Below the pieces are notes generated by a model. It was not told the origin of the DNA. It saw nothing but the letters and a program-made list of their open reading frames with translations, and searched no databases. Shown in pieces: positions 35,284-42,366 of a stretch of DNA of 64,000 nt (position 1 is its first letter; every line of letters begins with the position of its first letter). The translations under genes and the position numbers were made by a program. Location: positions 5,704,001 to 5,768,000 of the forward strand of contig NZ_LT629786.1 in the NCBI RefSeq assembly GCF_900105675.1, written 5' to 3'. Source of the stretch: Pseudomonas synxantha (lineage in GTDB: Bacteria; Pseudomonadota; Gammaproteobacteria; Pseudomonadales; Pseudomonadaceae).

Positions 35284-36664
35284 ACCGCTGAAACTCGCCG
35301 TGGTCGGCCACACCAACGTCGGCAAGACCTCCCTGCTGCGCACCCTCACCCGTGACGTGGGCTTCGGTGAAGTCTCCCATCGCCCCAGCACCACGCGGCA
35401 TGTCGAAGGTGCACGCCTGTCGGTGGATGGTGAAGCCTTGCTGGAACTGTACGACACGCCCGGACTGGAAGACGCCATCGCCCTGCTCGACTACCTCGAA
35501 CGCCTGGATCGCCCCGGTGAACGCCTGGACGGCCCGGCGCGCCTTGCGCGCTTCCTGGACGGCGGCGAAGCCCGTCAGCGTTTCGAACAGGAAGCCAAGG
35601 TATTGCGCCAACTACTGGCCTCGGACGCCGGCCTGTATGTGATCGACGCCCGCGAACCGGTGCTGGCCAAGTACCGCGATGAGCTGCAGGTGCTGGCCAG
35701 TTGCGGCAAGCCATTGCTGCCGGTACTCAACTTCGTCAGCAGCAGCGAGCATCGCGAGCCGGACTGGCGCGAAGCCCTGGCCCGCCTCGGACTGCATGCG
35801 CTGGTGCGTTTCGACAGCGTGGCGCCGCCGGAAGACGGCGAGCGCCGGCTGTATGAAAGCCTGGCCCTGCTGTTGGAAACCTCACGGCCGCAGTTGCAGC
35901 GCTTGATCCTTGACCAAGAGGCCCAGCGCCAGGCCCGCCAGCAAAGCGCTGCGCGGTTGATCGCCGAGCTGCTGATCGACTGCGCCGCCTGCCGTCGCAG
36001 CGTGGTCACCGAGGATGAACAGCAAGCCATCGGCGATCTGCGTAAAGCCGTGCGCCAGCGCGAACAGAAGTGCGTCGAAGCCTTGCTCAAGTTGTTCGGC
36101 TTCCGCCCGCAGGATGCCGCCGCCAGTGACCTGCCATTGCTCGACGGGCGCTGGGGCGATGACCTGTTCAACCCGGAAACCCTCAAGCAGCTTGGCGTGC
36201 GGGTCGGTGGTGGGATTGCCGCCGGCGCTGCGGCCGGCGCGGGCGTGGATCTCTTGGTCGGCGGCCTGACCCTCGGCGCTGCAGCCCTGGCCGGTGCTAT
36301 CGCCGGTGGCGCCCTGCAAACCGCACGCAGCTACGGCAGCCGCCTGCTCGGCAAGCTCAAGGGCCACCGCGAGCTGACCGTTGACGACAGCGTGCTGCGC
36401 CTGCTCGCCCTGCGTCAGCGTCAACTGCTCAAGGCCCTCAACCTGCGCGGCCATGCAGCGATGCACAGCATAAAGGTCGATACGCCCCAGGACAAAACCT
36501 GGCGCGAGGGCAAGCTGCCCGACGCCTTGGGCAAGGCCCGCGCCCACCCGCAATGGTCGAGCCTCAACCCCCACGCCAAGCTGAGCCAGGCTGAGCGCCA
36601 GGAGCAGATCCTGGCCCTGGCTCTGGAACTAAGGAATCTCCGAACAAGTTTTCAAATGTGCTGA
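35276..36664 (+). CDS. DUF3482 GTPase, C-terminus rewritten by an IS5 insertion
   Basis: A 462-residue P-loop GTPase. G1 is GHTNVGKT (residues 11-18), G3 is DTPG (60-63), and the G4 position reads LNFVSS (151-156) instead of NKxD. A glycine-rich hydrophobic stretch (about 308-346: GGGIAAGAAAGAGVDLLVGG and onward) may dip into the membrane. The last ten residues (RNLRTSFQMC) are encoded by the left end of the IS element. Removing the IS and one CTAA copy restores ...LALELSVD and a stop at 37813-37815, so only three native residues were lost. Function is probably retained. Confidence 0.85.
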   Translation: MTKPLKLAVVGHTNVGKTSLLRTLTRDVGFGEVSHRPSTTRHVEGARLSVDGEALLELYDTPGLEDAIALLDYLERLDRPGERLDGPARLARFLDGGEARQRFEQEAKVLRQLLASDAGLYVIDAREPVLAKYRDELQVLASCGKPLLPVLNFVSSSEHREPDWREALARLGLHALVRFDSVAPPEDGERRLYESLALLLETSRPQLQRLILDQEAQRQARQQSAARLIAELLIDCAACRRSVVTEDEQQAIGDLRKAVRQREQKCVEALLKLFGFRPQDAAASDLPLLDGRWGDDLFNPETLKQLGVRVGGGIAAGAAAGAGVDLLVGGLTLGAAALAGAIAGGALQTARSYGSRLLGKLKGHRELTVDDSVLRLLALRQRQLLKALNLRGHAAMHSIKVDTPQDKTWREGKLPDALGKARAHPQWSSLNPHAKLSQAERQEQILALALELRNLRTSFQMC

Positions 36665-37800
36665 AATACGCCTGACCACCTGATCCGAGCCGCCTATGAG
36701 CCAGATGAGCTTTTCCGATTTCGAATACGCCGGCAAGCGCAAGCAGACACGCCGCGAACGCTTCCTCGCCGAGATGGATCAGGTCGTGCCCTGGACGGGT
36801 CTGCTGGGCCTGATCGAGCCGTTCTACCCCAAGGCCGGTGGCGGCAGAAAACCCTATCCTCTGGAAACCATGCTGCGTATTCATCTGTTGCAGAATTGGT
36901 TTTCCCTGAGCGATCCGACCATGGAAGAAGCGCTCTACGAAATCACGCCCATGCGCCAGTTTGCACGTTTGACCTTGAGCGCCCCGATACCTGAAGACAC
37001 CACGATCATGAATTTCCGGCACTTATTGGAAAAGCATCAGCTTGCACCTGCAATCCTCGCGGTCATCAATGGTTATTTGCAGGACAAAGGCATGTCTCTG
37101 CGTCAGGGCACTATCGTCGATGCCACCATTATTCATGCTCCCAGTTCGACTAAAAACGAAGAGGGAAAGCGCGACCCCGAGATGCATCAGACCAAAAAAG
37201 GTAACCAGTATTTCTTCGGAATGAAGGCCCATATTGGCGCTGATGTCGAGTCCGGCTTGGTTCATCACGTCCACGGCACCGCCGCCAACGTCGCCGATGT
37301 CACACAGGTCGCCGAGCTTTTGCATGGCGAAGAAAATGCAGTGTATGCAGACGCCGGATACACCGGCATTGAGAAGCGTGAAGAGCATGAAAATCGTGAA
37401 GTGATCTGGCAAATCGCGGCGCGCCGCAGCACCTATTCCAAGTTGAATAAACGCAGCGTGCTCTACAAGGCCAAGCGCAAGATTGAGTACTGCAAAGCCC
37501 AGACACGGGCCAAGGTCGAACATCCGTTTCGGGTGATCAAATGCCAATTTGGGTACGTGAAAGTGCGCTTTCGTGGGCTGATGAAAAACACGGCTCAGTT
37601 GACCACATTGTTCGCCCTGTCGAACCTGTGGATGGCTCGAAAACAACTGATGGGTATGGGCGAGTTGCGCGCTTAACATGGAAAACCGGGCGAAAAACGC
37701 CCTCGATGAACACTGCATCAGGTCGTTTTGAGCAAATAGCGCTGCGTGCCGTGCAAATTACGACTTGCGGCCGCCGCGCAGCAAGTTGATCGGAGCATCC
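36633..37800 (+). mobile_element. IS5-family insertion sequence, complete
   Basis: A 1168-bp element. The left end GGAATCTCCGAACAAGTT and the complement of the right end GGATGCTCCGATCAACTT match at 14 of 18 positions. It is flanked by CTAA on both sides (36629-36632 and 37801-37804), the 4-bp YTAR target duplication typical of IS5. One intact transposase gene fills it. The insertion point is ten bases before the original stop codon of the DUF3482 gene. The intact ends and duplication suggest a fairly recent event. Confidence 0.93.
36696..37676 (+). CDS. IS5-family DDE transposase
   Basis: A 326-residue transposase with the N-terminal DUF772 domain (MLRIHLLQNWFSLSDPTMEEALYE) and a DDE catalytic core: the first Asp in GTIVDATIIHAPSST, the second in VYADAGYTGIEKR, and the Glu in RAKVEHPFRVIK, which fits the R(3)E(6)K signature of IS4/IS5 transposases. 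It is full length with no frameshift, so it may be active. It begins 63 bases inside the left end of the element. Confidence 0.95.
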   Translation: MSQMSFSDFEYAGKRKQTRRERFLAEMDQVVPWTGLLGLIEPFYPKAGGGRKPYPLETMLRIHLLQNWFSLSDPTMEEALYEITPMRQFARLTLSAPIPEDTTIMNFRHLLEKHQLAPAILAVINGYLQDKGMSLRQGTIVDATIIHAPSSTKNEEGKRDPEMHQTKKGNQYFFGMKAHIGADVESGLVHHVHGTAANVADVTQVAELLHGEENAVYADAGYTGIEKREEHENREVIWQIAARRSTYSKLNKRSVLYKAKRKIEYCKAQTRAKVEHPFRVIKCQFGYVKVRFRGLMKNTAQLTTLFALSNLWMARKQLMGMGELRA

Positions 37801-37818
37801 CTAAGTGTTGACTGACGA

Positions 37819-38346
37819 TCAGTGCCAGTTGAATCGCAGGTACAACTTGCTCAAGGCATGGATAGTTTGTTGGTCCACGGTATCGAACAGTTCGAATTGA
37901 TCGTCAGGCGCGAGAGGGTCCAAACCACCATCGCAATCCTGGTCGCCAGCCGTGCTGCTATACACCAGCTTGTCCTTGCCACCCGAACTGCTGCGCTGGA
38001 AAAAGTCCGAGCGCACTTCCCGCGGCGTGCCAAGCTCGTCATAGCGGCTCACGTAAAAGTTCAAAGAGCGCCCGGCACCCTCGCCCCTATTGAACCAGCT
38101 GAGTTTCAATGCCTCATTGGCAAAAGTCTTCAGTAACCGCCGATCCCTGAGCGTCGATGCTCCATTGAAATCGATATCCCCAGTCGACTGAAAATCTACC
38201 GCCCCGTCAGCCGTGGCGTCAAAAGCCACGGCTTGATGCATAAGCTCATCGGGTAAATCCGGATCCCTTTGAAAAAAGTACAGCTTAACGGTGTCTGCCC
38301 GGTCATTTTCAGTACGGTCTTGCACGATCACTTTCACATAACGCAT
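37819..38346 (-). CDS. Calcium-loop tandem-repeat protein, paralogue 4 of 4
   Basis: A 175-residue protein of unrecognised family. It begins RYVKVIVQDRTENDRADTV and has an inner copy of the same layout (residues about 93-175). Asp-rich loops are DATADGAVD (43-51) and DQDCDGGLD (135-143), the latter in EF-hand/dockerin-like DxDxDG style. Each half ends in an aromatic LKLSWF or LRFNWH segment. There is no signal peptide or membrane helix. The start at 38346, after TGAGGCAATACCG, aligns with the paralogues. Before the IS inserted, its stop lay three bases from the GTPase stop, tail to tail. Confidence 0.7.
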   Translation of the reverse strand: MRYVKVIVQDRTENDRADTVKLYFFQRDPDLPDELMHQAVAFDATADGAVDFQSTGDIDFNGASTLRDRRLLKTFANEALKLSWFNRGEGAGRSLNFYVSRYDELGTPREVRSDFFQRSSSGGKDKLVYSSTAGDQDCDGGLDPLAPDDQFELFDTVDQQTIHALSKLYLRFNWH

Positions 38347-38460
38347 CGGTATTGCCTCATTAGAAATATCAGGGACCAACATAGTGATGCCCCGCGTTTC
38401 TTTATAGGTGATACCGACGCCACACCCCGTAAGAAACCACGACATAACAACCTTCGCGAC

Positions 38461-38613
38461 TTACTGCACCGGGCAAGACTCCTCATACCATTTGAAGGCA
38501 AGAAAAACATTGCACAGATGACGAACCAACTCCTGGCCACTTCGGTCGACTACGCCATTTCGATCGATATAGGAAAAACTGCGATCCTGGGCGGTAACTT
38601 TTAAATAGCGCAT
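38461..38613 (-). CDS. Internally deleted 50-residue paralogue 3 of 4
   Basis: A short but intact reading frame, 50 codons plus stop. Residues 1-12 (MRYLKVTAQDRS) match the family N-terminus, and residues 13-50 jump straight to the family's C-terminal calcium loop and helix (IDRNGVVDRSGQELVRHLCN, then FLAFKWY). Relative to the 185-residue paralogue about 130 codons are missing in frame. Its tail is closest to that copy (NGVVDEVDKEL...FLAFKW). Loop positions 1 and 12 are Tyr and Gly instead of Asp, so calcium binding is doubtful. It is either a deletion remnant or a minimal one-loop peptide. Confidence 0.6.
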   Translation of the reverse strand: MRYLKVTAQDRSFSYIDRNGVVDRSGQELVRHLCNVFLAFKWYEESCPVQ

Positions 38614-38723
38614 GGAATGTCTCACATAAAGAACAGAGCCATACGCTAGTTCAAGCTTCCTCTAACAGCTAGAGCGTGGCATCCGCCATGACGGTAGGAA
38701 ACAGCGACTTGACTGCGCGTCAA

Positions 38724-39299
38724 TCATTGCGCCGGAACATCGATAACCTTGACGTCGAAGGCTTCGGGCGTGTGCCAATTGAATTTCAAGTAGAGTTCGG
38801 CCAACTGCTGGATCAGATGCTTGTCCACATCATCGATAACACCATCCCGGTTGATGTCGGAATGAATGTCCCACTCAAGTTCGCCATTGTTATCAAAATC
38901 ATAGGCAGCGCTCCAAGAGACCTGAGTGTCCGAACTGAGCAGCCCAGGCCCTTTATGCAAATGCAGGCGCACGGTGTCGGGAGTGCCGTCTTTATAGAAG
39001 TCTTCGGAAAAAATCTTCATATAGCGCTTTGTACCAGTCCCGCGATTAACCCAATTGATTTTTAGATAGGCATTGGCAAACCTGTCCAACAGCACCCTGT
39101 CCAGGCTGTTCTCCCGACCGTTATTTGTAACGTCTCCCCGGCTATAGTCCACTTTCCCGTCTGAGGTGAAATCATAGGCCACCACCTCATTGAGCAATCT
39201 GTCCTGATTGCATTGCGTACGTTGGTAGAACTGAAGCCGCACCGTATTGGCGCGGCCATCCCCGGTCCGATCCTGTGCAATAACCTTTAAATAACGCAC
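38724..39299 (-). CDS. Calcium-loop tandem-repeat protein, paralogue 2 of 4
   Basis: A 191-residue protein starting with GTG at 39299; AAGGAG eight bases upstream and alignment with the paralogues (RYLKVIAQDRTGDGRANTV) fix this start. Acidic loops are DRTGDGRAN (10-18), DFTSDGKVD (43-51), DFDNNGELEW (134-143) and a textbook 12-residue loop DINRDGVIDDVD (148-159). The first and second halves repeat one layout: RYLK or RYMK, xDTVRL, AYDFxxxGxxxx, then LK-aromatic-W. It is soluble with no export signal. I do not recognise the family; calcium binding is inferred from the loops. Confidence 0.72.
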   Translation of the reverse strand: MRYLKVIAQDRTGDGRANTVRLQFYQRTQCNQDRLLNEVVAYDFTSDGKVDYSRGDVTNNGRENSLDRVLLDRFANAYLKINWVNRGTGTKRYMKIFSEDFYKDGTPDTVRLHLHKGPGLLSSDTQVSWSAAYDFDNNGELEWDIHSDINRDGVIDDVDKHLIQQLAELYLKFNWHTPEAFDVKVIDVPAQ

Positions 39300-39389
39300 T
39301 TTTTTACTCCTTGTGTGCATAGCACTTGAACGCAATAAAGAGCTTGCACAACACTCTGATTAATACGTTATCCAGTTGAGAAATGTGCA

Positions 39390-39947
39390 TCAACATGCCG
39401 CTGACACCGGGTCTGTGTACCATTTAAAGGCAAGGAAACTGCTGCACAGGGAACGGATCAATTCTTTATCGACCTCATCCACCACACCGTTCTTGTCCAC
39501 GTCGGTATTGGTAAACCATTCCAATACACCATTACCGTAACCGTCATAAGCGGCGGCCTGAAAAGCCAGGGTAGGTTTGCGCACCGTGCTGCGCCGTTCC
39601 AGAAAATTGAGTTTCACGCCATTGGGCGGGCGTTTTTCGTATTCATGGACGGCGACAACCACCAATGTGCGCTTCCAGCTTTCGCCACCGTTAAACCAGT
39701 TCAACTTAAGAAAGGCGTTGGCGAATAACGTAAGCAAGTGGCTGTCGATGACCATGCTTTGGCCTTCAACGTCGATGTCTACAACAGTTTGAAGATCCAC
39801 GTTTTTATCACCGTTCATATCAACAGCGAATGCCTCATGAACCAACTCATCGAACCCGCCGGCACCGCGTTCGTAAAAATGCAGAAAGACGGTATCGGCC
39901 TTTCCATTACCGCTTCGGTCCTGGGCAGTGGCTTTTAAGTAGCGCAT
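39390..39947 (-). CDS. Calcium-loop tandem-repeat protein, paralogue 1 of 4
   Basis: A 185-residue protein, first of the four in the direction of transcription. It opens MRYLKATAQDRSGNGKADTV, has DMNGDKNVD (43-51), DGYGNGVLEW (135-144) and a canonical DVDKNGVVDEVD loop (149-160) with acidic residues or Asn at positions 1, 3, 5, 9 and 12 and Gly at 6, and ends FLAFKWYTDPVSAAC. The repeat unit is about 90 residues, present twice. There is no signal peptide. It lies 112 bases downstream of the FAD oxidoreductase stop. The region is visibly lower in G+C than flanking genes, suggesting transfer. Confidence 0.72.
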   Translation of the reverse strand: MRYLKATAQDRSGNGKADTVFLHFYERGAGGFDELVHEAFAVDMNGDKNVDLQTVVDIDVEGQSMVIDSHLLTLFANAFLKLNWFNGGESWKRTLVVVAVHEYEKRPPNGVKLNFLERRSTVRKPTLAFQAAAYDGYGNGVLEWFTNTDVDKNGVVDEVDKELIRSLCSSFLAFKWYTDPVSAAC

Positions 39948-40059
39948 CGAATGCTCTCATTCGTGGTTGATAGAGGCGTGAGCGTATCGACGTGCGCCAT
40001 CGCATCTCTAGCCGCCCCTTCCGCGTTGGACGTATGAATTCACGCTGTGGGCCCAGGGT

Positions 40060-41196
40060 TCATCGCGCCCCTCCCCACAGTGAGCTGATATTTCGCTCGG
40101 CCAGCGCCGGCCCTACACTCATACCCACGCCGGTGTGCATCCACGCGGCGCTGACACCGGGTGCCGCCTGCACAAACGAAAACGGACCCGGTCCGCGAGC
40201 TCCGTAGACGCCTTGCCAGCGCTCGACCACCTGGATCTTGCACCCCAGGGTGTGCTCGGCCAACTCGATCATCCAGTCATCCACCTGCTCAGCGTTGAAG
40301 GGTGACGGATCGCTGCCGTAATGGTGAGAGTCACCGATGATCAGTTCGCCGCGGGGCGTCGGGCTGATCAGCAGGTGGATACCGTGCTCATGCAGGTGCG
40401 GCGTTTCGCGCAGGATCTGCGCCTGCACCGCGCAGGCTTCCGGCAGGTCGGCGAAGGCGCCGTAGTGCACGCAGCTCAGGCCGGTGAGCAGGGCGTGTTG
40501 CAGCTCCAGGTTAAACATCGGTCGGGCGCGCAGCATTTGCAGGCGACAGGTTTGCAGGTTGAGCTGGGCGATGGATTCGGCCAACAGGGTCTGATAGTCA
40601 TGGCCGGAGCAGACAATGATCTGCTCGCCGCGAAAGCTGCCTGCGGTGCTGTGCAACTGGCCGGGCTCAACGTCGCGCACCAGGGTAGAGAAGTGAAACT
40701 CCACGTTCAGCGCCTGGCTGAGGTAGTGGACCAGCGCCGGGATCGCCTCGCGGGAATACAGTTGCTGGTCGTCCTTGCCGTGCAACGCAGCGCGGTGATG
40801 GCGGAACTGGCCGGCGTAGAGTTCCTTCATCGCATTGCCTTGCAGCAGCTCGACGTTGTAGCCGTGTTCGCGGGCACGCCCGGCGCAGAAGGCTTCGAGC
40901 AGATGTTCTTCAGCTTCCGTGCGGGCAAACAGGTAAGAACCATTGCGCTTGAGCGCAAGGCCCGCCGTTTGCGCCCATTGGCCCCAGATCTCGCGACTCT
41001 GGCGGGCCAGGTCCAGCATCGGCCCCGGCGGCTGGCCGGTGACCAGCGCTTGGCCGAAGTTGCGTACCGAGGCGCCCAGAGGCGTGGCGCTGCGCTCGAA
41101 CACCTTGACCTTGAGGCCGCGCTTGGCGGCGGCATAAGCGTGGGACAGGCCGAGGATGCCGGCGCCGATGATCAGCAGGTCGCTGTGGTGTGTCAT
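40060..41196 (-). CDS. DAO-type FAD-dependent oxidoreductase, aminophosphonate-associated (TIGR03364-like)
   Basis: A 378-residue flavoprotein of the D-amino-acid-oxidase/glycine-oxidase fold. The FAD motif is DLLIIGAGILGLSHAYAAAKRGLKVKVFER at the N-terminus; a second motif is GEQIIVCSGHDYQTLL, and the C-terminal HTGVGMSVGPALAE binds the flavin. The TIGR03364 clade is commonly found beside phosphonate transport or breakdown genes and is proposed to oxidise an amino- or N-methyl-aminophosphonate. Here it lies downstream of a complete transporter set, separated from the binding-protein gene by a REP doublet. The substrate is inferred from context. Confidence 0.8.
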   Translation of the reverse strand: MTHHSDLLIIGAGILGLSHAYAAAKRGLKVKVFERSATPLGASVRNFGQALVTGQPPGPMLDLARQSREIWGQWAQTAGLALKRNGSYLFARTEAEEHLLEAFCAGRAREHGYNVELLQGNAMKELYAGQFRHHRAALHGKDDQQLYSREAIPALVHYLSQALNVEFHFSTLVRDVEPGQLHSTAGSFRGEQIIVCSGHDYQTLLAESIAQLNLQTCRLQMLRARPMFNLELQHALLTGLSCVHYGAFADLPEACAVQAQILRETPHLHEHGIHLLISPTPRGELIIGDSHHYGSDPSPFNAEQVDDWMIELAEHTLGCKIQVVERWQGVYGARGPGPFSFVQAAPGVSAAWMHTGVGMSVGPALAERNISSLWGGAR

Positions 41197-41223
41197 GGAG
41201 TGATGTCCTGAATTCGAAGCCGC

Positions 41224-41296
41224 TATCGCAGGCAAGCCAGCTCCCACATTTTGATGTGTGAATACCTTCAAATGTGGGAGCTGGCTTGCCTGCGAA
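41224..41296. repeat. REP doublet of the AGCTGGCTTGCCTGCGA subtype
   Basis: Both units here are of the second REP subtype (TATCGCAGGCAAGCCAGCTC and its complement), outward arranged around TTTTGATGTGTGAATACCTTC. It sits inside the presumed phosphonate operon, between the binding-protein and FAD oxidoreductase genes, where it could lower expression of the downstream gene or protect the upstream message. Confidence 0.9.
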
Positions 41297-41321
41297 GGGG
41301 CCATAAGCCCTAACGAAAACC

Positions 41322-42344
41322 TTACTGACCCGCCACCTTCTCCGACTTACCGTCATAGCGCTTGCGCCATTCAGTCAGGATGCTGTCGCGGTTCTTCGAC
41401 GCCCAGGCAAAGTCGTTCTTGATCAGGCGCTGCTCGTAATCGGCCGGCAACTCGGTCTGCGGCTTGGCGATACCTGGTTGGGCAAGGATGGCGAAGTTGG
41501 CCTTATACAGCTCCATCGCCGCTGGGCTGGCGGAGAAGTCAGCGAGTTTTTTCGCGGCGTCGCCGTGGGCGCTGCCTTTGATCACAGCGGTGGCTTCGAT
41601 CTCCCAGCCCAGGCCCTCTTTCGGCAGGATGATGTCCAACGGGGCACCCTGGCGTTTGAGTTGAATCGCCGGGTACTCGAAGGAAATCCCAATCGGGAAC
41701 TCACCGGACGCCGCCAGCTTGCATGGCTTGGAGCCGGAGTGAACGTACTGGCCGATGTTCTGGTGCAGATCGTCCATGTATTGCCAGCCTTGCTTCTCGC
41801 CGAAGGTCTGCAACCAGGCGCTGACATCCAGGAAGCCGGTGCCGGAGGACGCCGGGTTGGGCATCACGATCTTGCCCTTGTACTCAGGCTTGGTCAGGTC
41901 CTGCCAGCTCACCGGCTTGGCCAGGCCCTGCTTTTGGGCTTCGATGGTGTTGAAGCAGATGGTCGCGGCCCATACGTCCATGCCGACCCAGGCCGGCGGG
42001 TTGGCGGCGTCGCGGTAGTGTTCGCCGATCTTGTCCAGGTCTTTGGGCGCGTAGTTGTCGAGCATGCCTTGCTGGTCGAGGATCGCCAGGCTGGAGGCGG
42101 CCAAACCCCACACCACGTCAGCCTGCGGGCGGTCTTTCTCGGCCAGCAGCTTGGCGGTGATGATGCCGGTGGAGTCGCGTACCCACTTGATTTCGACGTC
42201 GGGGTTGGCCTGCTCGAAGGCTTTTTTGTAGGTCTTCAATTGCTCGGCTTCGAGGGCCGTGTACACGGTCAGCTCGGTCTTGGCGAAGGCATTCAGGCTG
42301 AATGCCGTGAGTACCGCAGCGACCAGCGCCAGGGGTTTGAACAT
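41322..42344 (-). CDS. Substrate-binding protein of a 2-aminoethylphosphonate-type ABC transporter
   Basis: A 340-residue periplasmic binding protein with a signal peptide (cleavage near NAFA-KT, residue 22). It has the ferric-type fold (ELTVYTALEAEQLKTYKKAFEQANPDVEIKWVRDSTG), shared by iron and aminophosphonate binders. SSGTGFLDVSAWLQTFGE and GEFPIGISFEYPAIQLKRQGAP fit the TIGR03261 aminoethylphosphonate group. There is no tyrosine pair typical of iron ligands in an obvious position. AAGGAGGTG precedes the ATG. It is third in the ATPase-permease-binding protein series. Confidence 0.83.
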   Translation of the reverse strand: MFKPLALVAAVLTAFSLNAFAKTELTVYTALEAEQLKTYKKAFEQANPDVEIKWVRDSTGIITAKLLAEKDRPQADVVWGLAASSLAILDQQGMLDNYAPKDLDKIGEHYRDAANPPAWVGMDVWAATICFNTIEAQKQGLAKPVSWQDLTKPEYKGKIVMPNPASSGTGFLDVSAWLQTFGEKQGWQYMDDLHQNIGQYVHSGSKPCKLAASGEFPIGISFEYPAIQLKRQGAPLDIILPKEGLGWEIEATAVIKGSAHGDAAKKLADFSASPAAMELYKANFAILAQPGIAKPQTELPADYEQRLIKNDFAWASKNRDSILTEWRKRYDGKSEKVAGQ

Positions 42345-42366
42345 GGAGCACCTCCTTCAGGTTTGT

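Noticed and set aside
35276..36664. GTPase treated as a pseudogene because of the IS
   Set aside because: Only the last three native codons are lost and all recognisable domains remain intact.
37677..37800. Extra gene or cargo in the 3' part of the IS
   Set aside because: The 124 bases after the transposase stop contain only the right end; no reading frame of note.
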